Below are positions 16,272 through 25,814 of a DNA stretch of 64,000 nucleotides, piece after piece. A program made the position numbers and the translations under genes. The stretch's first letter is position 1; each line of letters begins with the position of its first letter. This DNA is from Streptomyces sp. NBC_00223. GTDB taxonomy: Bacteria; Actinomycetota; Actinomycetes; Streptomycetales; Streptomycetaceae. Under the pieces are notes generated by a model. The model did no database searches. It saw nothing but the letters and a program-made list of their open reading frames with translations, and had not been told where the DNA came from. Location: contig NZ_CP108109.1 of NCBI RefSeq assembly GCF_036199905.1, positions 496,001-560,000 of the forward strand, written 5' to 3'.

Positions 16272-17576
16272 ATGAAGAAGCGCGCTTGGCTCCCTCGCGC
16301 CGTCGCCGGTGGCGTCACTCTCGTGCTCGGGCTGTCCCTGGCGGCCTGCGGTGGAGGCAGCAGCAACTCCGGTAGCAAGTCCGGAGAGTTCCACGTCCTG
16401 GTCTACGGGGATGCCACCAACAAGGTGGAGAAGCAGATCGTCGCCACCTTCAACAAGACCTCGAAGGTCAAGGCGGTCCTGGACACCATCCCCGGTGCCG
16501 ACTACCAGCAGAAGCTGCAGACGATCATCAGCACGAAGCAGGCGCCCGACGTCTTCTACAACTGGGGCGGCGGCAGCATCGCGCCCTTCGTCAAGGCCGG
16601 ACTGCTGCTCCCGCTCGACGACTTCATCGCCAAGGACCCGGGCCTCAAGGACAACTTCCTCCCGTCGGTGTTCAACACCGCGGTGGTCGACGGCAAGTCC
16701 TACGGTGTCCCGATGCGCGGCACCCAGCCCGTGTTCCTCTTCAGCAACAAGAAGGTGCTCGCCGACGCCGGCGTCGCCGAGCCCAAGACCTGGCAGGAAC
16801 TGCTCGACGCGGTCAAGACGCTCAAGGCGAAGGGCAAGACCCCGTTCGCGCTCGGCGGCGGCGACCAGTGGCCGACCCTGATGTGGTACGAGTACATGTA
16901 CGACCGCATCGCGGGCCCCGGCCTGTTCGAGAAGGCCCTCGGCGGCGACAAGAGCGCCTGGGACAGCCCCGACAGCCGCGCCGCCCTGGCCAAGCTCAAG
17001 GAACTGGTCGACGCCGGCGCCTTCGGCACCAACTACGACTCGGTGAAGTTCACCGACGGCGGCTCCCCCGCGCTGCTGGCCACCGGCAAGGCGGCCTTCG
17101 AGCTGATGGGCTCGTGGGAGTACTCCACGATCCAGGACGCCTACCCGGACTTCGCCAAGACCGACCTCGGCTTCGGCAACTTCCCGTCCGTCGAGGGCGG
17201 CAAGGGTGACCCGAACGACGTGGTCGGCAACACCAACAACTTCTACTCGGTGCTGAAGAAGACCAAGTACCCGGACGCGGTCGCGGAGTTCCTCAAGCTC
17301 CAGTACTCCGACGAGTTCGTGAAGGCGCAGATGGCCATCGGCAACCTGCCGACCACCACGAACACCGAGAAGTTCCTCGACACCGCCGCCAGCCCGGACT
17401 ACGCGAAGTTCCAGTTCAACCTGGTCAAGGCGGCCCCCTCGTTCCAGCTGTCGTGGGACCAGGCGTACCCGCAGACCGCGTCCACCGCGATGCACACGGC
17501 GATCCAGGAGTTCTTCGACGGCAAGCTCGACGCCGACGGATTCATCAAGGCCATGCAGGCCCTGCCGACCTCCTGA
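16272..17576 (+). CDS. bxlE: Sugar ABC transporter substrate-binding lipoprotein
   Basis: This 434-residue extracellular binding protein belongs to the family 1 solute-binding type. A lipoprotein signal peptide ends in LSLAAC with the lipidated Cys26, followed by a Gly/Ser linker. The mature part has the hinge-containing two-domain pattern (DVFYNWGGGSIAPFVKAG, VPMRGTQPVFLFSNKKVLADAGV, EPKTWQELLDAVK). AAAGG precedes the ATG. It is the first gene of the operon and presumably captures xylobiose or xylo-oligosaccharides. No ATPase gene is in the cluster, as in other Streptomyces sugar systems that share the MsiK ATPase encoded elsewhere. Confidence 0.9.
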   Translation: MKKRAWLPRAVAGGVTLVLGLSLAACGGGSSNSGSKSGEFHVLVYGDATNKVEKQIVATFNKTSKVKAVLDTIPGADYQQKLQTIISTKQAPDVFYNWGGGSIAPFVKAGLLLPLDDFIAKDPGLKDNFLPSVFNTAVVDGKSYGVPMRGTQPVFLFSNKKVLADAGVAEPKTWQELLDAVKTLKAKGKTPFALGGGDQWPTLMWYEYMYDRIAGPGLFEKALGGDKSAWDSPDSRAALAKLKELVDAGAFGTNYDSVKFTDGGSPALLATGKAAFELMGSWEYSTIQDAYPDFAKTDLGFGNFPSVEGGKGDPNDVVGNTNNFYSVLKKTKYPDAVAEFLKLQYSDEFVKAQMAIGNLPTTTNTEKFLDTAASPDYAKFQFNLVKAAPSFQLSWDQAYPQTASTAMHTAIQEFFDGKLDADGFIKAMQALPTS

Positions 17577-17589
17577 GACGGACGCCGAC

Positions 17590-18513
17590 ATGACCACCAC
17601 CACACCGTCAGTGGGAGGGCGCCGGGCCACCCGGTCCGGCGCCCGGGTGACCCGCCCGGGCTTTGCCTGGGCGGTCCCCGCCACGTTGTTCTTCGTCCTT
17701 TTCGCCGTCGTACCGCTGCTGCTGGTCGCCGTGCTGTCCTTCACCCACTGGGACGGCCTGGGCTCGCCCTCGTTCGCAGGTGTCGACAACTGGACCACGC
17801 TGTTCCACGACCACGTGATGATCCAGAGCCTCTGGCTGAGCGTGCTGATCACGGTGCTGGGTGTCGCGGTCCAGACCCCGCTGAGCATTCTGCTCGGGGT
17901 CTGGGCGGCCGGCCGCCAGCGCAACCGCGCGATCCTTTCGGCGATCTACTTCGTACCGCTGCTGCTGTCGGCGACCGCGGTGTCCGTGCTGTGGCGGGCG
18001 CTGCTCGACCCCAACTTCGGGGTGCCCTCGCAGGCCAAGTGGCTGTTCGGGGACGGAAACCTGCTGGGGATGCAGTCCGGCGCCATCGGAGTGCTGGTCT
18101 TTGTCGGCGCCTGGCAGTTCACCCCGTTCCACACGCTGATCTACCAGGGCGCGGCGCGGGCGATCCCGCAGGTGCTCTACCAGGCGGCGGCGATCGACGG
18201 CGCGGGCACCGTACGGCAGTTCTTCCACATCACGCTGCCGCAGCTCCGCAACACGATGATCACCTCGATGATCCTGATGGTGGTCGGCGGACTGACCACG
18301 TTCGACACGGTGCTGATCCTCACCCAGGGCGGCCCCGGCACGGACACCACCATCAGCGCCTACTACATGTACCAGAAGGCGTTCAAGAGCTTCGACTTCG
18401 GCGGCGGCTCGGCCATCGCACTGGTGCTGGTGCTCGTCGCGACGATCATCTCGCTGATCGTCGTCAAGGTCTCCGGCTACGACAAGATGCGCAGCACGTC
18501 GGAGGGTCTGTGA
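17590..18513 (+). CDS. bxlF: Sugar ABC transporter permease (MalF-type)
   Basis: This 307-residue permease has six predicted membrane helices. The cytoplasmic EAA loop reads YQAAAIDGAGTVRQFFHITLPQL, the contact site for the ATPase. The N-terminal 25 residues are basic and cytosolic. It starts 13 bp after bxlE and its TGA overlaps the next start in ATGA, so the two permease subunits are translationally coupled. Confidence 0.9.
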   Translation: MTTTTPSVGGRRATRSGARVTRPGFAWAVPATLFFVLFAVVPLLLVAVLSFTHWDGLGSPSFAGVDNWTTLFHDHVMIQSLWLSVLITVLGVAVQTPLSILLGVWAAGRQRNRAILSAIYFVPLLLSATAVSVLWRALLDPNFGVPSQAKWLFGDGNLLGMQSGAIGVLVFVGAWQFTPFHTLIYQGAARAIPQVLYQAAAIDGAGTVRQFFHITLPQLRNTMITSMILMVVGGLTTFDTVLILTQGGPGTDTTISAYYMYQKAFKSFDFGGGSAIALVLVLVATIISLIVVKVSGYDKMRSTSEGL

Positions 18514-19331
18514 TGAAACACCGTCCCAATTACCTCGCCGGCCTCGGCTCGCTGATCTGGCTCTTCCTGGTCGGCCTGCCGCTGTACGTGATGCTGGCGG
18601 CGACGCTGCAGAGCCGTCCGGACTACGCCGCCGGCGGCCCGCTGAGCTTCCCCAAGCACTTCACGCTGCACAACTACACGGCCGACTTCTCCAACGGCTT
18701 CGGCCGGTACTTCCTCAACACCGTCGTCGTCACCGGCTCGGTGGTCGGGATCGTGCTGCTGCTGGTGCCCCCGCTGGCGTACGCGATCGTGCGCAGCCGC
18801 GGCCGGATCACCACGGGGGTCTTCCGGCTGTTCCTGCTGGGCCTGGCCATCCCGGCGCAGGCCGTGATCGTGCCGATGTTCTACGTCATCAGCAAGGCCG
18901 GTCTGTACGACAACCTGCTCGGCGTGATCCTGCCGACGGCGGCGTTCTCGCTGCCGGTCTGCGCCCTGATCCTCACCGGGGTGATGCGTGACATCACCTC
19001 GGACCTGTACGAGGCCATGGCCATGGACGGGGCCTCGCCCTGGCGGGTGTTCTTCAAGCTGGTGCTGCCGCTGTCCAAGGGCGGGATCTCGACCATCGTG
19101 GTCTTCTCGGCTCTTCAGGCGTGGAACGGCTTCCTGTTCCCCCTGGTGCTCACCCAGTCCGACTCCACCAAGGTCGTCACGCTCGGCCTCTACAACTTCC
19201 AGACCGAGCACGCCATCGACGTCCCCGGTCTGCTGGCCGCGGTGGTGCTGTCCATGCTGCCCATCTTCATCGTCTACCTGTTCGCCCGCCGTGCCCTGGT
19301 CCAGGGACTCATGGGCGTCGGAGGAAAGTGA
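18513..19331 (+). CDS. bxlG: Sugar ABC transporter permease (MalG-type)
   Basis: This 272-residue partner permease has six helices and the EAA loop YEAMAMDGASPWRVFFKLVLP. The ATG at 18513 overlaps the stop of bxlF; an in-frame GTG immediately before it is an equally possible start. The gene ends in the GTGA that also starts the glycosidase gene, so all four structural genes form one tightly coupled operon. Confidence 0.9.
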   Translation: MKHRPNYLAGLGSLIWLFLVGLPLYVMLAATLQSRPDYAAGGPLSFPKHFTLHNYTADFSNGFGRYFLNTVVVTGSVVGIVLLLVPPLAYAIVRSRGRITTGVFRLFLLGLAIPAQAVIVPMFYVISKAGLYDNLLGVILPTAAFSLPVCALILTGVMRDITSDLYEAMAMDGASPWRVFFKLVLPLSKGGISTIVVFSALQAWNGFLFPLVLTQSDSTKVVTLGLYNFQTEHAIDVPGLLAAVVLSMLPIFIVYLFARRALVQGLMGVGGK

Positions 19332-21706
19332 CCGACACCGTGGTCGAAGAGAATGATTCCGCCGTTCCCCCGTGGAGGGACACCTCCCTGGGCGCGGAGG
19401 CCCGAGTTGACGCGCTGATCGCCGCGATGACCGTCAGAGAAAAGGTCGCGCAGCTGTTCGGCGTGTGGGTGGGGGCCTCCGACGAGGGGGGCGAAGTCGC
19501 CCCGTTCCAGCACGAGATGGAGGAGCCGGTCACTCTCGATTCCCTGCTGCCGCATGGCCTAGGACAGCTGACCCGGCCGTTCGGCACCGCTCCGGTGGAC
19601 GCCGCGCTGGGCGCGCTGTCGCTGCTGCGCACCCAGCGCACCATCTCGGCCGCCAACCGGTTCGGCATACCGGCACTCGCCCATGAGGAGTGCCTGGCCG
19701 GATTCGCCGCCTGGGGTGCCACCGCCTACCCCGTACCGCTGGCCTGGGGGGCGACCTTCAACCCCGGGCTGATCCGGACGATGTCCGGGCGCATCGGCGC
19801 AGACATGCGTTCGGTGGGTGTGCACCAGGGTCTGGCTCCCGTGCTCGACGTGGTGCGCGACGCCCGCTGGGGCCGGGTCGAGGAGACCATGGGCGAGGAC
19901 CCGTATCTGGTCGGTACGGTCGGCACCGCCTACATCCAGGGCCTGGAGTCCGCCGGGATCGTCGCCACCCTCAAGCACTTCGCCGGCTACTCGGCCTCGC
20001 GCGCGGGCCGCAATCTCGCGCCCGTGGGCATGGGTGTCAGGGAGCGGGCCGACGTCATCCTCGCGCCGTTCGAGATGGCGGTGCGCGAGAGCGGCGCCCG
20101 CTCGGTGATGCACGCCTACACCGACACCGACGGAGTGCCCTCGGCCGCCGACGAACGGCTGCTGACCGGACTGCTGCGGGAGACCTGGGGCTTCGAGGGG
20201 ACGGTGGTCGCCGACTACTTCGGCATCTCCTTCCTCAAGACCCTGCACGGTGTGGCGGGCACCTTCGGCGAGGCGGCAGGCGCGGCGCTCGCGGCGGGCG
20301 TGGACGTCGAACTGCCGACCGTGAAGTCCTTCGGCGAACCGCTGCTCGACGCGATCGCCGCGGGCGAGGTGTCCGAGGAGCTGGTGGACCGGGCGCTGCG
20401 CCGCGTCCTGGCGCAGAAGGCCGAACTCGGGCTGCTCGACCCGGACTGGGACCCGGTGCCCGCCGTGCTGGCCGGCACCGACCCGGCCGACCCGGAGGCG
20501 CTGCGCGGCTCGGTGGACCTCGACCCGGCGGCCAACCGGGATGTCGCCCGGCAGGTCGCCGAGCAGAGCGTCGTCCTGCTGCGCAACGACGGCACACTGC
20601 CGCTGGCGCGCCCGGCCAGGATCGCGCTCATCGGTCCCAACGCCGACGTGCCGACGGCCGTACTGGGCTGCTACGCCTTCCCCGTGCACGTCGGCGGGCA
20701 GCACCCGGACATCCCGCTGGGCATCGAACTGCCCACGCTGCGGCAGTCGCTGACCGCCGAGTTCCCCGGCGCCGAGATCGTCACGGCGGCCGGCGCGAGC
20801 GTCGACGGCCAGGTCACGGCCGGTTTCGCGGAGGCCCGCCGGCTGGCGGCGGACGCGGACGTGGTGGTGCTCGCGCTCGGCGACCGGGCCGGGCTCTTCG
20901 GCCGCGGCACGAGCGGCGAGGGCTGCGACGCGCAGTCGCTGGCGCTGCCCGGCGTGCAGCAGGAACTCCTCGACACGCTGCTCGACACCGGCACCCCGGT
21001 GATCGTCACCCTGCTCGCCGGGCGGCCGTACGCGCTCGGGCGCGCGGTGGGCGAGGCCGCGGCGATCGTGCAGGCGTTCTTCCCCGGCGAGGAGGGCACC
21101 GCGGCGGTCGCGGGCGTGCTCAGCGGCCGCGTCGAGCCCGCGGGCCGGCTGCCGGTGAGCGTGCCCCGGCAGCCCGGCACCCAGCCGTCGACGTATCTGG
21201 CGGCGCGGCTGGGCCAGATCAGCGAGGTGTCCAGCATCGACCCGACCCCGGCCTTCGGCTTCGGGCACGGGCTGACGTACACCGCGTTCGACTGGTCGGA
21301 CCTGGCGGTGGTCGACGCGGAAACGCGTACGGACGGGGAGGCGCGGCTGGCGTTCACCGTCCGCAACACCGGCGAGCGGCCCGGCACCGAGGTGGCGCAG
21401 ATCTATCTGCACGACCCGGTCGCCTCGGTCGTCCAGCCGGTGCAGCGGCTGATCGGCTACGTACGCCTGCCGCTCGCACCGGGCGAGGCTACGCGCGTGG
21501 AGGTCACCGTGCCCGCCGACCTCGCGGCCTTCACCGGCCGCGACGGACAGCGGATCGTCGAGCCCGGGGCGCTGGAACTGCGGCTCGCCGCCTCCAGCAC
21601 CGACACCAGGCTCACCGCGACGGTCACGCTCACCGGACCGGTGCGGGAGGTCGACCACACCCGGCGGCTGCACGCGGAGTTCACGACGGCGACCCTGCCC
21701 GCCTGA
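19328..21706 (+). CDS. bxlA: GH3 beta-xylosidase/beta-glucosidase (BxlA-like), cytosolic
   Basis: The start is the GTG at 19328, inside GTGA with the bxlG stop and preceded by GGAGG. The 792-residue enzyme lacks a signal peptide, so it acts on imported oligosaccharides. GH3 landmarks are RDARWGRVEETMGEDP, TLKHFAGYSA, and the nucleophile Asp296 in TVVADYFGIS. A GH3 C-terminal domain and a fibronectin III-like end (FTVRNTGERPGTEVAQIYL) follow. The wording around VMHAYTDTDGVPSAADERLLTGLLRE is closer to intracellular Streptomyces BxlA xylosidases than to classic glucosidases. Cleavage of xylobiose to xylose is the likely job. Confidence 0.88.
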   Translation: MTDTVVEENDSAVPPWRDTSLGAEARVDALIAAMTVREKVAQLFGVWVGASDEGGEVAPFQHEMEEPVTLDSLLPHGLGQLTRPFGTAPVDAALGALSLLRTQRTISAANRFGIPALAHEECLAGFAAWGATAYPVPLAWGATFNPGLIRTMSGRIGADMRSVGVHQGLAPVLDVVRDARWGRVEETMGEDPYLVGTVGTAYIQGLESAGIVATLKHFAGYSASRAGRNLAPVGMGVRERADVILAPFEMAVRESGARSVMHAYTDTDGVPSAADERLLTGLLRETWGFEGTVVADYFGISFLKTLHGVAGTFGEAAGAALAAGVDVELPTVKSFGEPLLDAIAAGEVSEELVDRALRRVLAQKAELGLLDPDWDPVPAVLAGTDPADPEALRGSVDLDPAANRDVARQVAEQSVVLLRNDGTLPLARPARIALIGPNADVPTAVLGCYAFPVHVGGQHPDIPLGIELPTLRQSLTAEFPGAEIVTAAGASVDGQVTAGFAEARRLAADADVVVLALGDRAGLFGRGTSGEGCDAQSLALPGVQQELLDTLLDTGTPVIVTLLAGRPYALGRAVGEAAAIVQAFFPGEEGTAAVAGVLSGRVEPAGRLPVSVPRQPGTQPSTYLAARLGQISEVSSIDPTPAFGFGHGLTYTAFDWSDLAVVDAETRTDGEARLAFTVRNTGERPGTEVAQIYLHDPVASVVQPVQRLIGYVRLPLAPGEATRVEVTVPADLAAFTGRDGQRIVEPGALELRLAASSTDTRLTATVTLTGPVREVDHTRRLHAEFTTATLPA

Positions 21707-21732
21707 CCCTCCTGACCCGTCCGCACCCTCAC

Positions 21733-21769
21733 AGCGCCCGGTCCCCGGAGAACCCCGGGGCCGGGCGCT
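21733..21769. terminator. Terminator between the convergent GH3 and GH43 genes
   Basis: A hairpin of AGCGCCCGG-T-CCCCGG pairs with CCGGGG-CCGGGCGCT (15 bp with one bulged T) around a 6-base loop. It lies 26 bp past the GH3 stop and 69 bp from the GH43 stop. Confidence 0.75.
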
Positions 21770-21837
21770 GCGCCGTGCCGGTCACCCGGCGGTGACGTCG
21801 TCGATCACCGCGGTGGTCCAGTCGACGATCCACCCGG

Positions 21838-23445
21838 TCAGGGCGCGGTCGTCGGACGGTACGAGAACCGGGCGAAGTCGGCGACGGGGGCCGTCGGTCC
21901 GGGGGCCGTGGCGTAGAGGCCGAAGTAGGTGCCGGTGAAGCCGCCGACGTGCGCGTTGTTGAGGACGCGGCCGTCGACCGTGCCGAGCACGGCAGGCTCG
22001 GCGGGGTCCCGGCCGTCGGCGATCCGGTCGCAGGAGAAGGTGTAGTCCTGGCCGGCGGCGGTCACCGTGAGGGTGAACGGTCCTGGCAGCAGCGGGAGTT
22101 CGGCCCGTACGGTGTCGGCGCCGCGGTCGCGCGCGGTGAGCCGGACCACCCGGCCGGCCGCCGCGTCGTGGGCGACCAGCAGGGTGAAGTGGTGGTCGTT
22201 GTCGTAGAGCACGGCCAGGCCCGCGGCCTCGCCGGGCGACGCGGGCGCGAAGTCCAGCTCGGTGCTCGCGGTGACGTCCATGTGCTGCTGGCGGCGGCCG
22301 ACGAAGGCCGGGGTGGCGGCCTCGGCGAGGGTGTGCGGCAGCGGGCGCAGCCGCAGATGCCCGGGGCGCTCGGTCAGGCTGTGGAACACGGTCCGCGGGG
22401 TGCGCAGCATGTTCCACCGGGGGTCGAGCTCCGGGGCGTCGAAGTCGTCCACCGGGTCCGGCTCGGGCCAGGGGTGCGCGGGCAGCGCGACCTCGGTGTG
22501 CTCCTCCAGCCGCCCGACGCCGGGGTTGACGACCGGCCAGCCGTCCTGCCACTCGACGCGGGCGAGGAAGGTCTCCCGGCCGAGGTTGGCGTGCGGCCCG
22601 CCGCCGTACGGGCGCGAGGCGAGCAGCACCGCGTACCAGTCCCCCGCCGGCGTCACCACCAGGTCGGCGTGACCGGTGCCGGTGACGGCCTGCCCGGCCC
22701 CGAGGTGGCGGTGGGTCAGTACGGGGTTGCGCGGGTTGTTCTCGTACGGCCCGGTCAGCGTACGGCTGCGGGCGACGGTGACGGCGTGCTCGAACTCCGT
22801 GCCGCCCTCGGCCAGCAGCAGGTGGTAGAAGCCGTCGTGGTGGTAGAGGTGCGGGCCCTCGGCCCAGCGGGCGCCGACCAGGGCGCCGTGGAAGAGCACG
22901 TGCTCGGGGCCGGACAGCTCCCCGGTGGCGGGGTCGAGTGCGCGCAGCCAGATCGCGGTGCGGCCGTCCTCGTGGATCTGCCGGGTGCCCAGCAGATGCG
23001 TCGAGCCGTCGTGGTCGAAGAAGAGCGAGGGGTCGAAGCCGGGCGCCTCGGGAATCCACACCGGGTCCGACCAGGGCCCGGCCGGGTCCTCGGCGGTCAG
23101 CAGGAAGTTGCCGCTGCGCCGATGGCCGTCGACCAGGGTGCACACCAGGTGGAAGCGGCCGTCGTGGTGGCTGAGCTGGGGTGCGTAGAGGCCGCCGGAG
23201 GCCCGTACGCCGTCGAGCGCGAGCTGCTCCGGGCGGTCGACGGCGTGGCCGATCGGCCGCCAGTGCGCGAGGTCGCGGCTGTGGTGCAGGGGCAGCGCGG
23301 GGAAGTACTCGAAGGAGGAGTTGACCAGGTAGTAGTCGTCGCCGACCCGGCAGACCGAGGGGTCGGGGTGGACGCCGGACAGGACCGGGTTGCGGGCGGA
23401 GTGCGTGCCGGTGGGCGGCGCCGGGGTGTGCTCGGGGTTCGGCAT
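21838..23445 (-). CDS. GH43 beta-xylosidase/alpha-arabinofuranosidase
   Basis: This 535-residue intracellular glycosidase has a five-bladed GH43 N-terminal domain and a C-terminal beta-sandwich (from about residue 330, with GEAAGLAVLYDNDHHFTLLV). The catalytic base is Asp28 in HPDPS, and the probable acid is Glu196 in WAEGPHLYHH. GHADLVV supplies the third acidic residue. The ATG at 23445 is the only good start near the conserved ARNPVL block, although its ribosome site is weak. The gene faces the bxl operon and has its own CGAAA-G-TTTCG box upstream, so it probably belongs to the same regulon and trims arabinosyl or xylosyl residues. Confidence 0.88.
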   Translation of the reverse strand: MPNPEHTPAPPTGTHSARNPVLSGVHPDPSVCRVGDDYYLVNSSFEYFPALPLHHSRDLAHWRPIGHAVDRPEQLALDGVRASGGLYAPQLSHHDGRFHLVCTLVDGHRRSGNFLLTAEDPAGPWSDPVWIPEAPGFDPSLFFDHDGSTHLLGTRQIHEDGRTAIWLRALDPATGELSGPEHVLFHGALVGARWAEGPHLYHHDGFYHLLLAEGGTEFEHAVTVARSRTLTGPYENNPRNPVLTHRHLGAGQAVTGTGHADLVVTPAGDWYAVLLASRPYGGGPHANLGRETFLARVEWQDGWPVVNPGVGRLEEHTEVALPAHPWPEPDPVDDFDAPELDPRWNMLRTPRTVFHSLTERPGHLRLRPLPHTLAEAATPAFVGRRQQHMDVTASTELDFAPASPGEAAGLAVLYDNDHHFTLLVAHDAAAGRVVRLTARDRGADTVRAELPLLPGPFTLTVTAAGQDYTFSCDRIADGRDPAEPAVLGTVDGRVLNNAHVGGFTGTYFGLYATAPGPTAPVADFARFSYRPTTAP

Positions 23446-23585
23446 GGCGAGTCCGCGGCCCGGGTCCCTCGCCGGGATCGGGGCCGCCGTCTCCTTTCGC
23501 GGGTGCGGGGCGGCGCCGGCGGGTCGGGCGGCGCCGCGTGCGGGGCCGGTTCCGGCCCCGCGCACAGCCCCGCCCGATCGGGTGC

Positions 23586-23596
23586 CGAAAGTTTCG
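23586..23596. promoter_or_regulatory. Xylan-regulon operator upstream of GH43
   Basis: CGAAAGTTTCG is a perfect CGAAA-N-TTTCG palindrome, the element described for Streptomyces xylanase genes, about 140 bp upstream of the GH43 start. Confidence 0.7.
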
Positions 23597-23671
23597 TGGT
23601 GCTTTCCGACTTCTTTCGCACCGACGCTAGGCCGCCGCCCCGGCGGCGTCAAGAGTGATCACGACAGGCAG

Positions 23672-23713
23672 GGCCCCTCACGCGGCCGTCGGGGGCCGAC
23701 CGCGGGAGGGGCC
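23672..23713 (-). terminator. Terminator of the ABC importer arm
   Basis: The arms GGCCCCTC and GAGGGGCC enclose an inner CGCGG/CCGCG stem, 40 bp past the stop of the substrate-binding protein gene. Confidence 0.65.
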
Positions 23714-23752
23714 TGTCCGCTGAAAGCGCCAACCGACAGGCGCCGGCAGCCG

Positions 23753-24769
23753 TCAGAAGGTGGCGGCGGGGTTCACCTCGGACTTGTCGATGCCGGTGCC
23801 GGGCACACCCCACTTCTCGAAGATCTTCGCGTAGTCGCCGTCGGCGATCAGCTTGTTGACCGCGTCGCTGAGCGCCTTGGCGATCGGGGAGCCCTTCTCG
23901 GTGACGAACCCGACCGGCGTGGTGCTGATCTGGCCGAGGTACTTGGTGCCCGGCACCCGCGCCTCGTCGTACTTCAGGCTCAGCGTCGGGCCGAAGAAGA
24001 TGTCCACCTTGCCGTTCTGCAGGCCGAGGAAGATCGGCGCGGTGTCGGCGAAGTACTGCACCTTGTACGGCTTCTTGCCCGCCTCGCCGCACTTGGCGGC
24101 ACCGTCCTCCAGGATCTGCTGGAAGGTCGAGCCCGGGCTGGTGGCCACGGTCAGGCCGCACAGGTCGGTGAGCGCGGTGACCTTGTCGATCGACACGTCC
24201 TTGGAGCCCAGGAAGGACTGGCCGTCGCTGAGGTAGGTGGCGAAGTCGACGACCTCCTCGCGGGCCTTGGTGACGCCGAAGTTGTCCATGCCCACGTCGT
24301 AACGGCCGTTCTGCACGCCGGGGATGATCGTCGGGAAGGTGCCGTACTCGACCTTCCAGGTCACCCCGAGCACCTTGGCGACGGCGTTGCGCAGGTCGAC
24401 GTCCAGGCCGATGGGCGTGCCGTCGGAGGTCTCGCCGCCGTGCGGGAGGCTGGTGACGCCGGGGGCGCGGGTATTGCCGAGGGTGATCGTGCCGCTGTCG
24501 CGGAGCTTGGCGGGCAGCTCGGCCTTGATCGCCGGGTCGGCGGTGATCGCCGAGACGACGTCCTGGGTGGGGATGGCCGTCGAGACGGCGGCCGCGGTGT
24601 CGCCGGACTTCGATGCGCCCGCGCTCGGCGTCGACCCGGAGGTGGCGTCGGAGTCGGAGTCGGAGGACGAACCGCCGCAGGCGGCGAGCAGGGTCAGGGC
24701 GACGGCGGACGCGGCCGTCGCGGCGACCAGGCGCGGGGTACGGCGGCTGAAACGTCTTTCGGTGGTCAC
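23753..24769 (-). CDS. Amino-acid-type ABC transporter substrate-binding lipoprotein (SBP family 3)
   Basis: This 338-residue lipoprotein has a signal peptide ending LTLLAAC (Cys31) and then a Ser/Asp-rich linker. The mature domain has the family 3 pattern: IGLDVDLRNAVAKVLGVTWKVEYGTFPTIIPGVQNGRYDVGMDNFGVTKAREEVVDFATY. The GTG start at 24769 has AAAGG upstream. It is the third gene of the importer arm, separated from the ATPase gene by 169 bp containing a hairpin. Given the flavin monooxygenases across the divergent promoter and the leader peptide, the ligand is probably a sulfur-containing amino acid or S-modified cysteine rather than a bulk amino acid. That is inference. Confidence 0.88.
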   Translation of the reverse strand: MTTERRFSRRTPRLVAATAASAVALTLLAACGGSSSDSDSDATSGSTPSAGASKSGDTAAAVSTAIPTQDVVSAITADPAIKAELPAKLRDSGTITLGNTRAPGVTSLPHGGETSDGTPIGLDVDLRNAVAKVLGVTWKVEYGTFPTIIPGVQNGRYDVGMDNFGVTKAREEVVDFATYLSDGQSFLGSKDVSIDKVTALTDLCGLTVATSPGSTFQQILEDGAAKCGEAGKKPYKVQYFADTAPIFLGLQNGKVDIFFGPTLSLKYDEARVPGTKYLGQISTTPVGFVTEKGSPIAKALSDAVNKLIADGDYAKIFEKWGVPGTGIDKSEVNPAATF

Positions 24770-24796
24770 GGGGTGCCTTTCGGAGTACGGGAGACG

Positions 24797-24815
24797 GGTC
24801 GCCGCGTCGGCGACC
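24797..24815 (-). other. Hairpin in the ATPase-to-binding-protein gap
   Basis: GGTCGCCG and CGGCGACC form an 8-bp stem around the loop CGT, 28 bp upstream of the lipoprotein start. It could stabilise or attenuate the distal cistron, giving unequal subunit expression. Confidence 0.4.
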
Positions 24816-24938
24816 GGGAAGGTACGGGAGTGACAGAGATGACGGGAGCGAAGGAAGTGACCTGAATGAGGGACGACGGGGGTGACCCGCCGACCGCGAG
24901 GCGTTCGGGCTCGGGGAATCGGTCCGCCGGTGCGGGCG

Positions 24939-25814
24939 CTACAGCACCGCCGACAGGAAGGCGCGCGCCCGTTCGTGCCGCGGCGCGGTCAGGACGTCCG
25001 CCGGAGCGCCGGACTCGATGATCCGGCCGCCGTCGAGGAAGACCACCGTGTCGGCCACCTCGCGGGCGAAGCCGATCTCGTGGGTGACCACGATCATCGT
25101 CATGCCGCTGACCGCCAGGTCCTTCATGACGGTCAGCACCTCGCCGACGAGTTCGGGGTCGAGCGCGCTGGTGGGCTCGTCGAAGAGCAGCAGCCGCGGC
25201 TCCATCGCCAGCGCGCGGGCGATGGCCACCCGCTGCTGCTGGCCGCCGGACATCTGCCGGGGGTAGGAGTCCTCGCGGCCGGCCAGACCCACCCGCTCCA
25301 GCAGTTCGCGCGCCTGGGCGGCGGCCTGCTTCCTGGACGTGCCGCGCACGGCGACCGGCGCCTGGGTGATGTTCTCCAGCGCGGTCATGTGCGGGAAGAG
25401 GTTGAACTGCTGGAAGACCATGCCGACGTCGGCCCGCTGCCGGGTGATCGCGCGGGCCCGCAACTCCCGCAGCCGGGTGCCGTCGTGGCGGTAGCCGACG
25501 ATCTCGCCGCCGATCTCCACGAAGCCGGCGTCCGGCTTCTCCAGGTGGTTGACGCAGCGCAGCAGCGTGGACTTGCCGGAGCCGGAGGGCCCGAGCAGAA
25601 CGGCCACCTCGCCCTCGCGCACATCCAGGTCGACGCCCTCCAGTACGACGTTCGCGCCGAAGCTCTTGCGCAGCCCGCGGACCCTGACCAGCGGCCGTTC
25701 GTTCCCGGCGGCGGTCCCGGCCGCGGTTCCGCTCACGGCGGCGGCCTCGTTCACGGCCCCGGTCTGCGTACCGTCCGCGGCCGTGCCCCCGGCCGCCTTG
25801 CTGATCGCCGTCAT
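24939..25814 (-). CDS. Amino-acid ABC transporter ATP-binding protein
   Basis: This 291-residue ATPase has Walker [11 protein letters not shown]-loop [11 protein letters not shown], signature MSGGQQQR, Walker [14 protein letters not shown] and the H-loop [13 protein letters not shown]. It has the GlnQ/HisP shape. The first 35 residues are an Ala/Gly/Thr-rich extension not usual for the family. The ATG at 25814 overlaps the permease stop, so the two are translationally coupled. Confidence 0.92.
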   Translation of the reverse strand: MTAISKAAGGTAADGTQTGAVNEAAAVSGTAAGTAAGNERPLVRVRGLRKSFGANVVLEGVDLDVREGEVAVLLGPSGSGKSTLLRCVNHLEKPDAGFVEIGGEIVGYRHDGTRLRELRARAITRQRADVGMVFQQFNLFPHMTALENITQAPVAVRGTSRKQAAAQARELLERVGLAGREDSYPRQMSGGQQQRVAIARALAMEPRLLLFDEPTSALDPELVGEVLTVMKDLAVSGMTMIVVTHEIGFAREVADTVVFLDGGRIIESGAPADVLTAPRHERARAFLSAVL

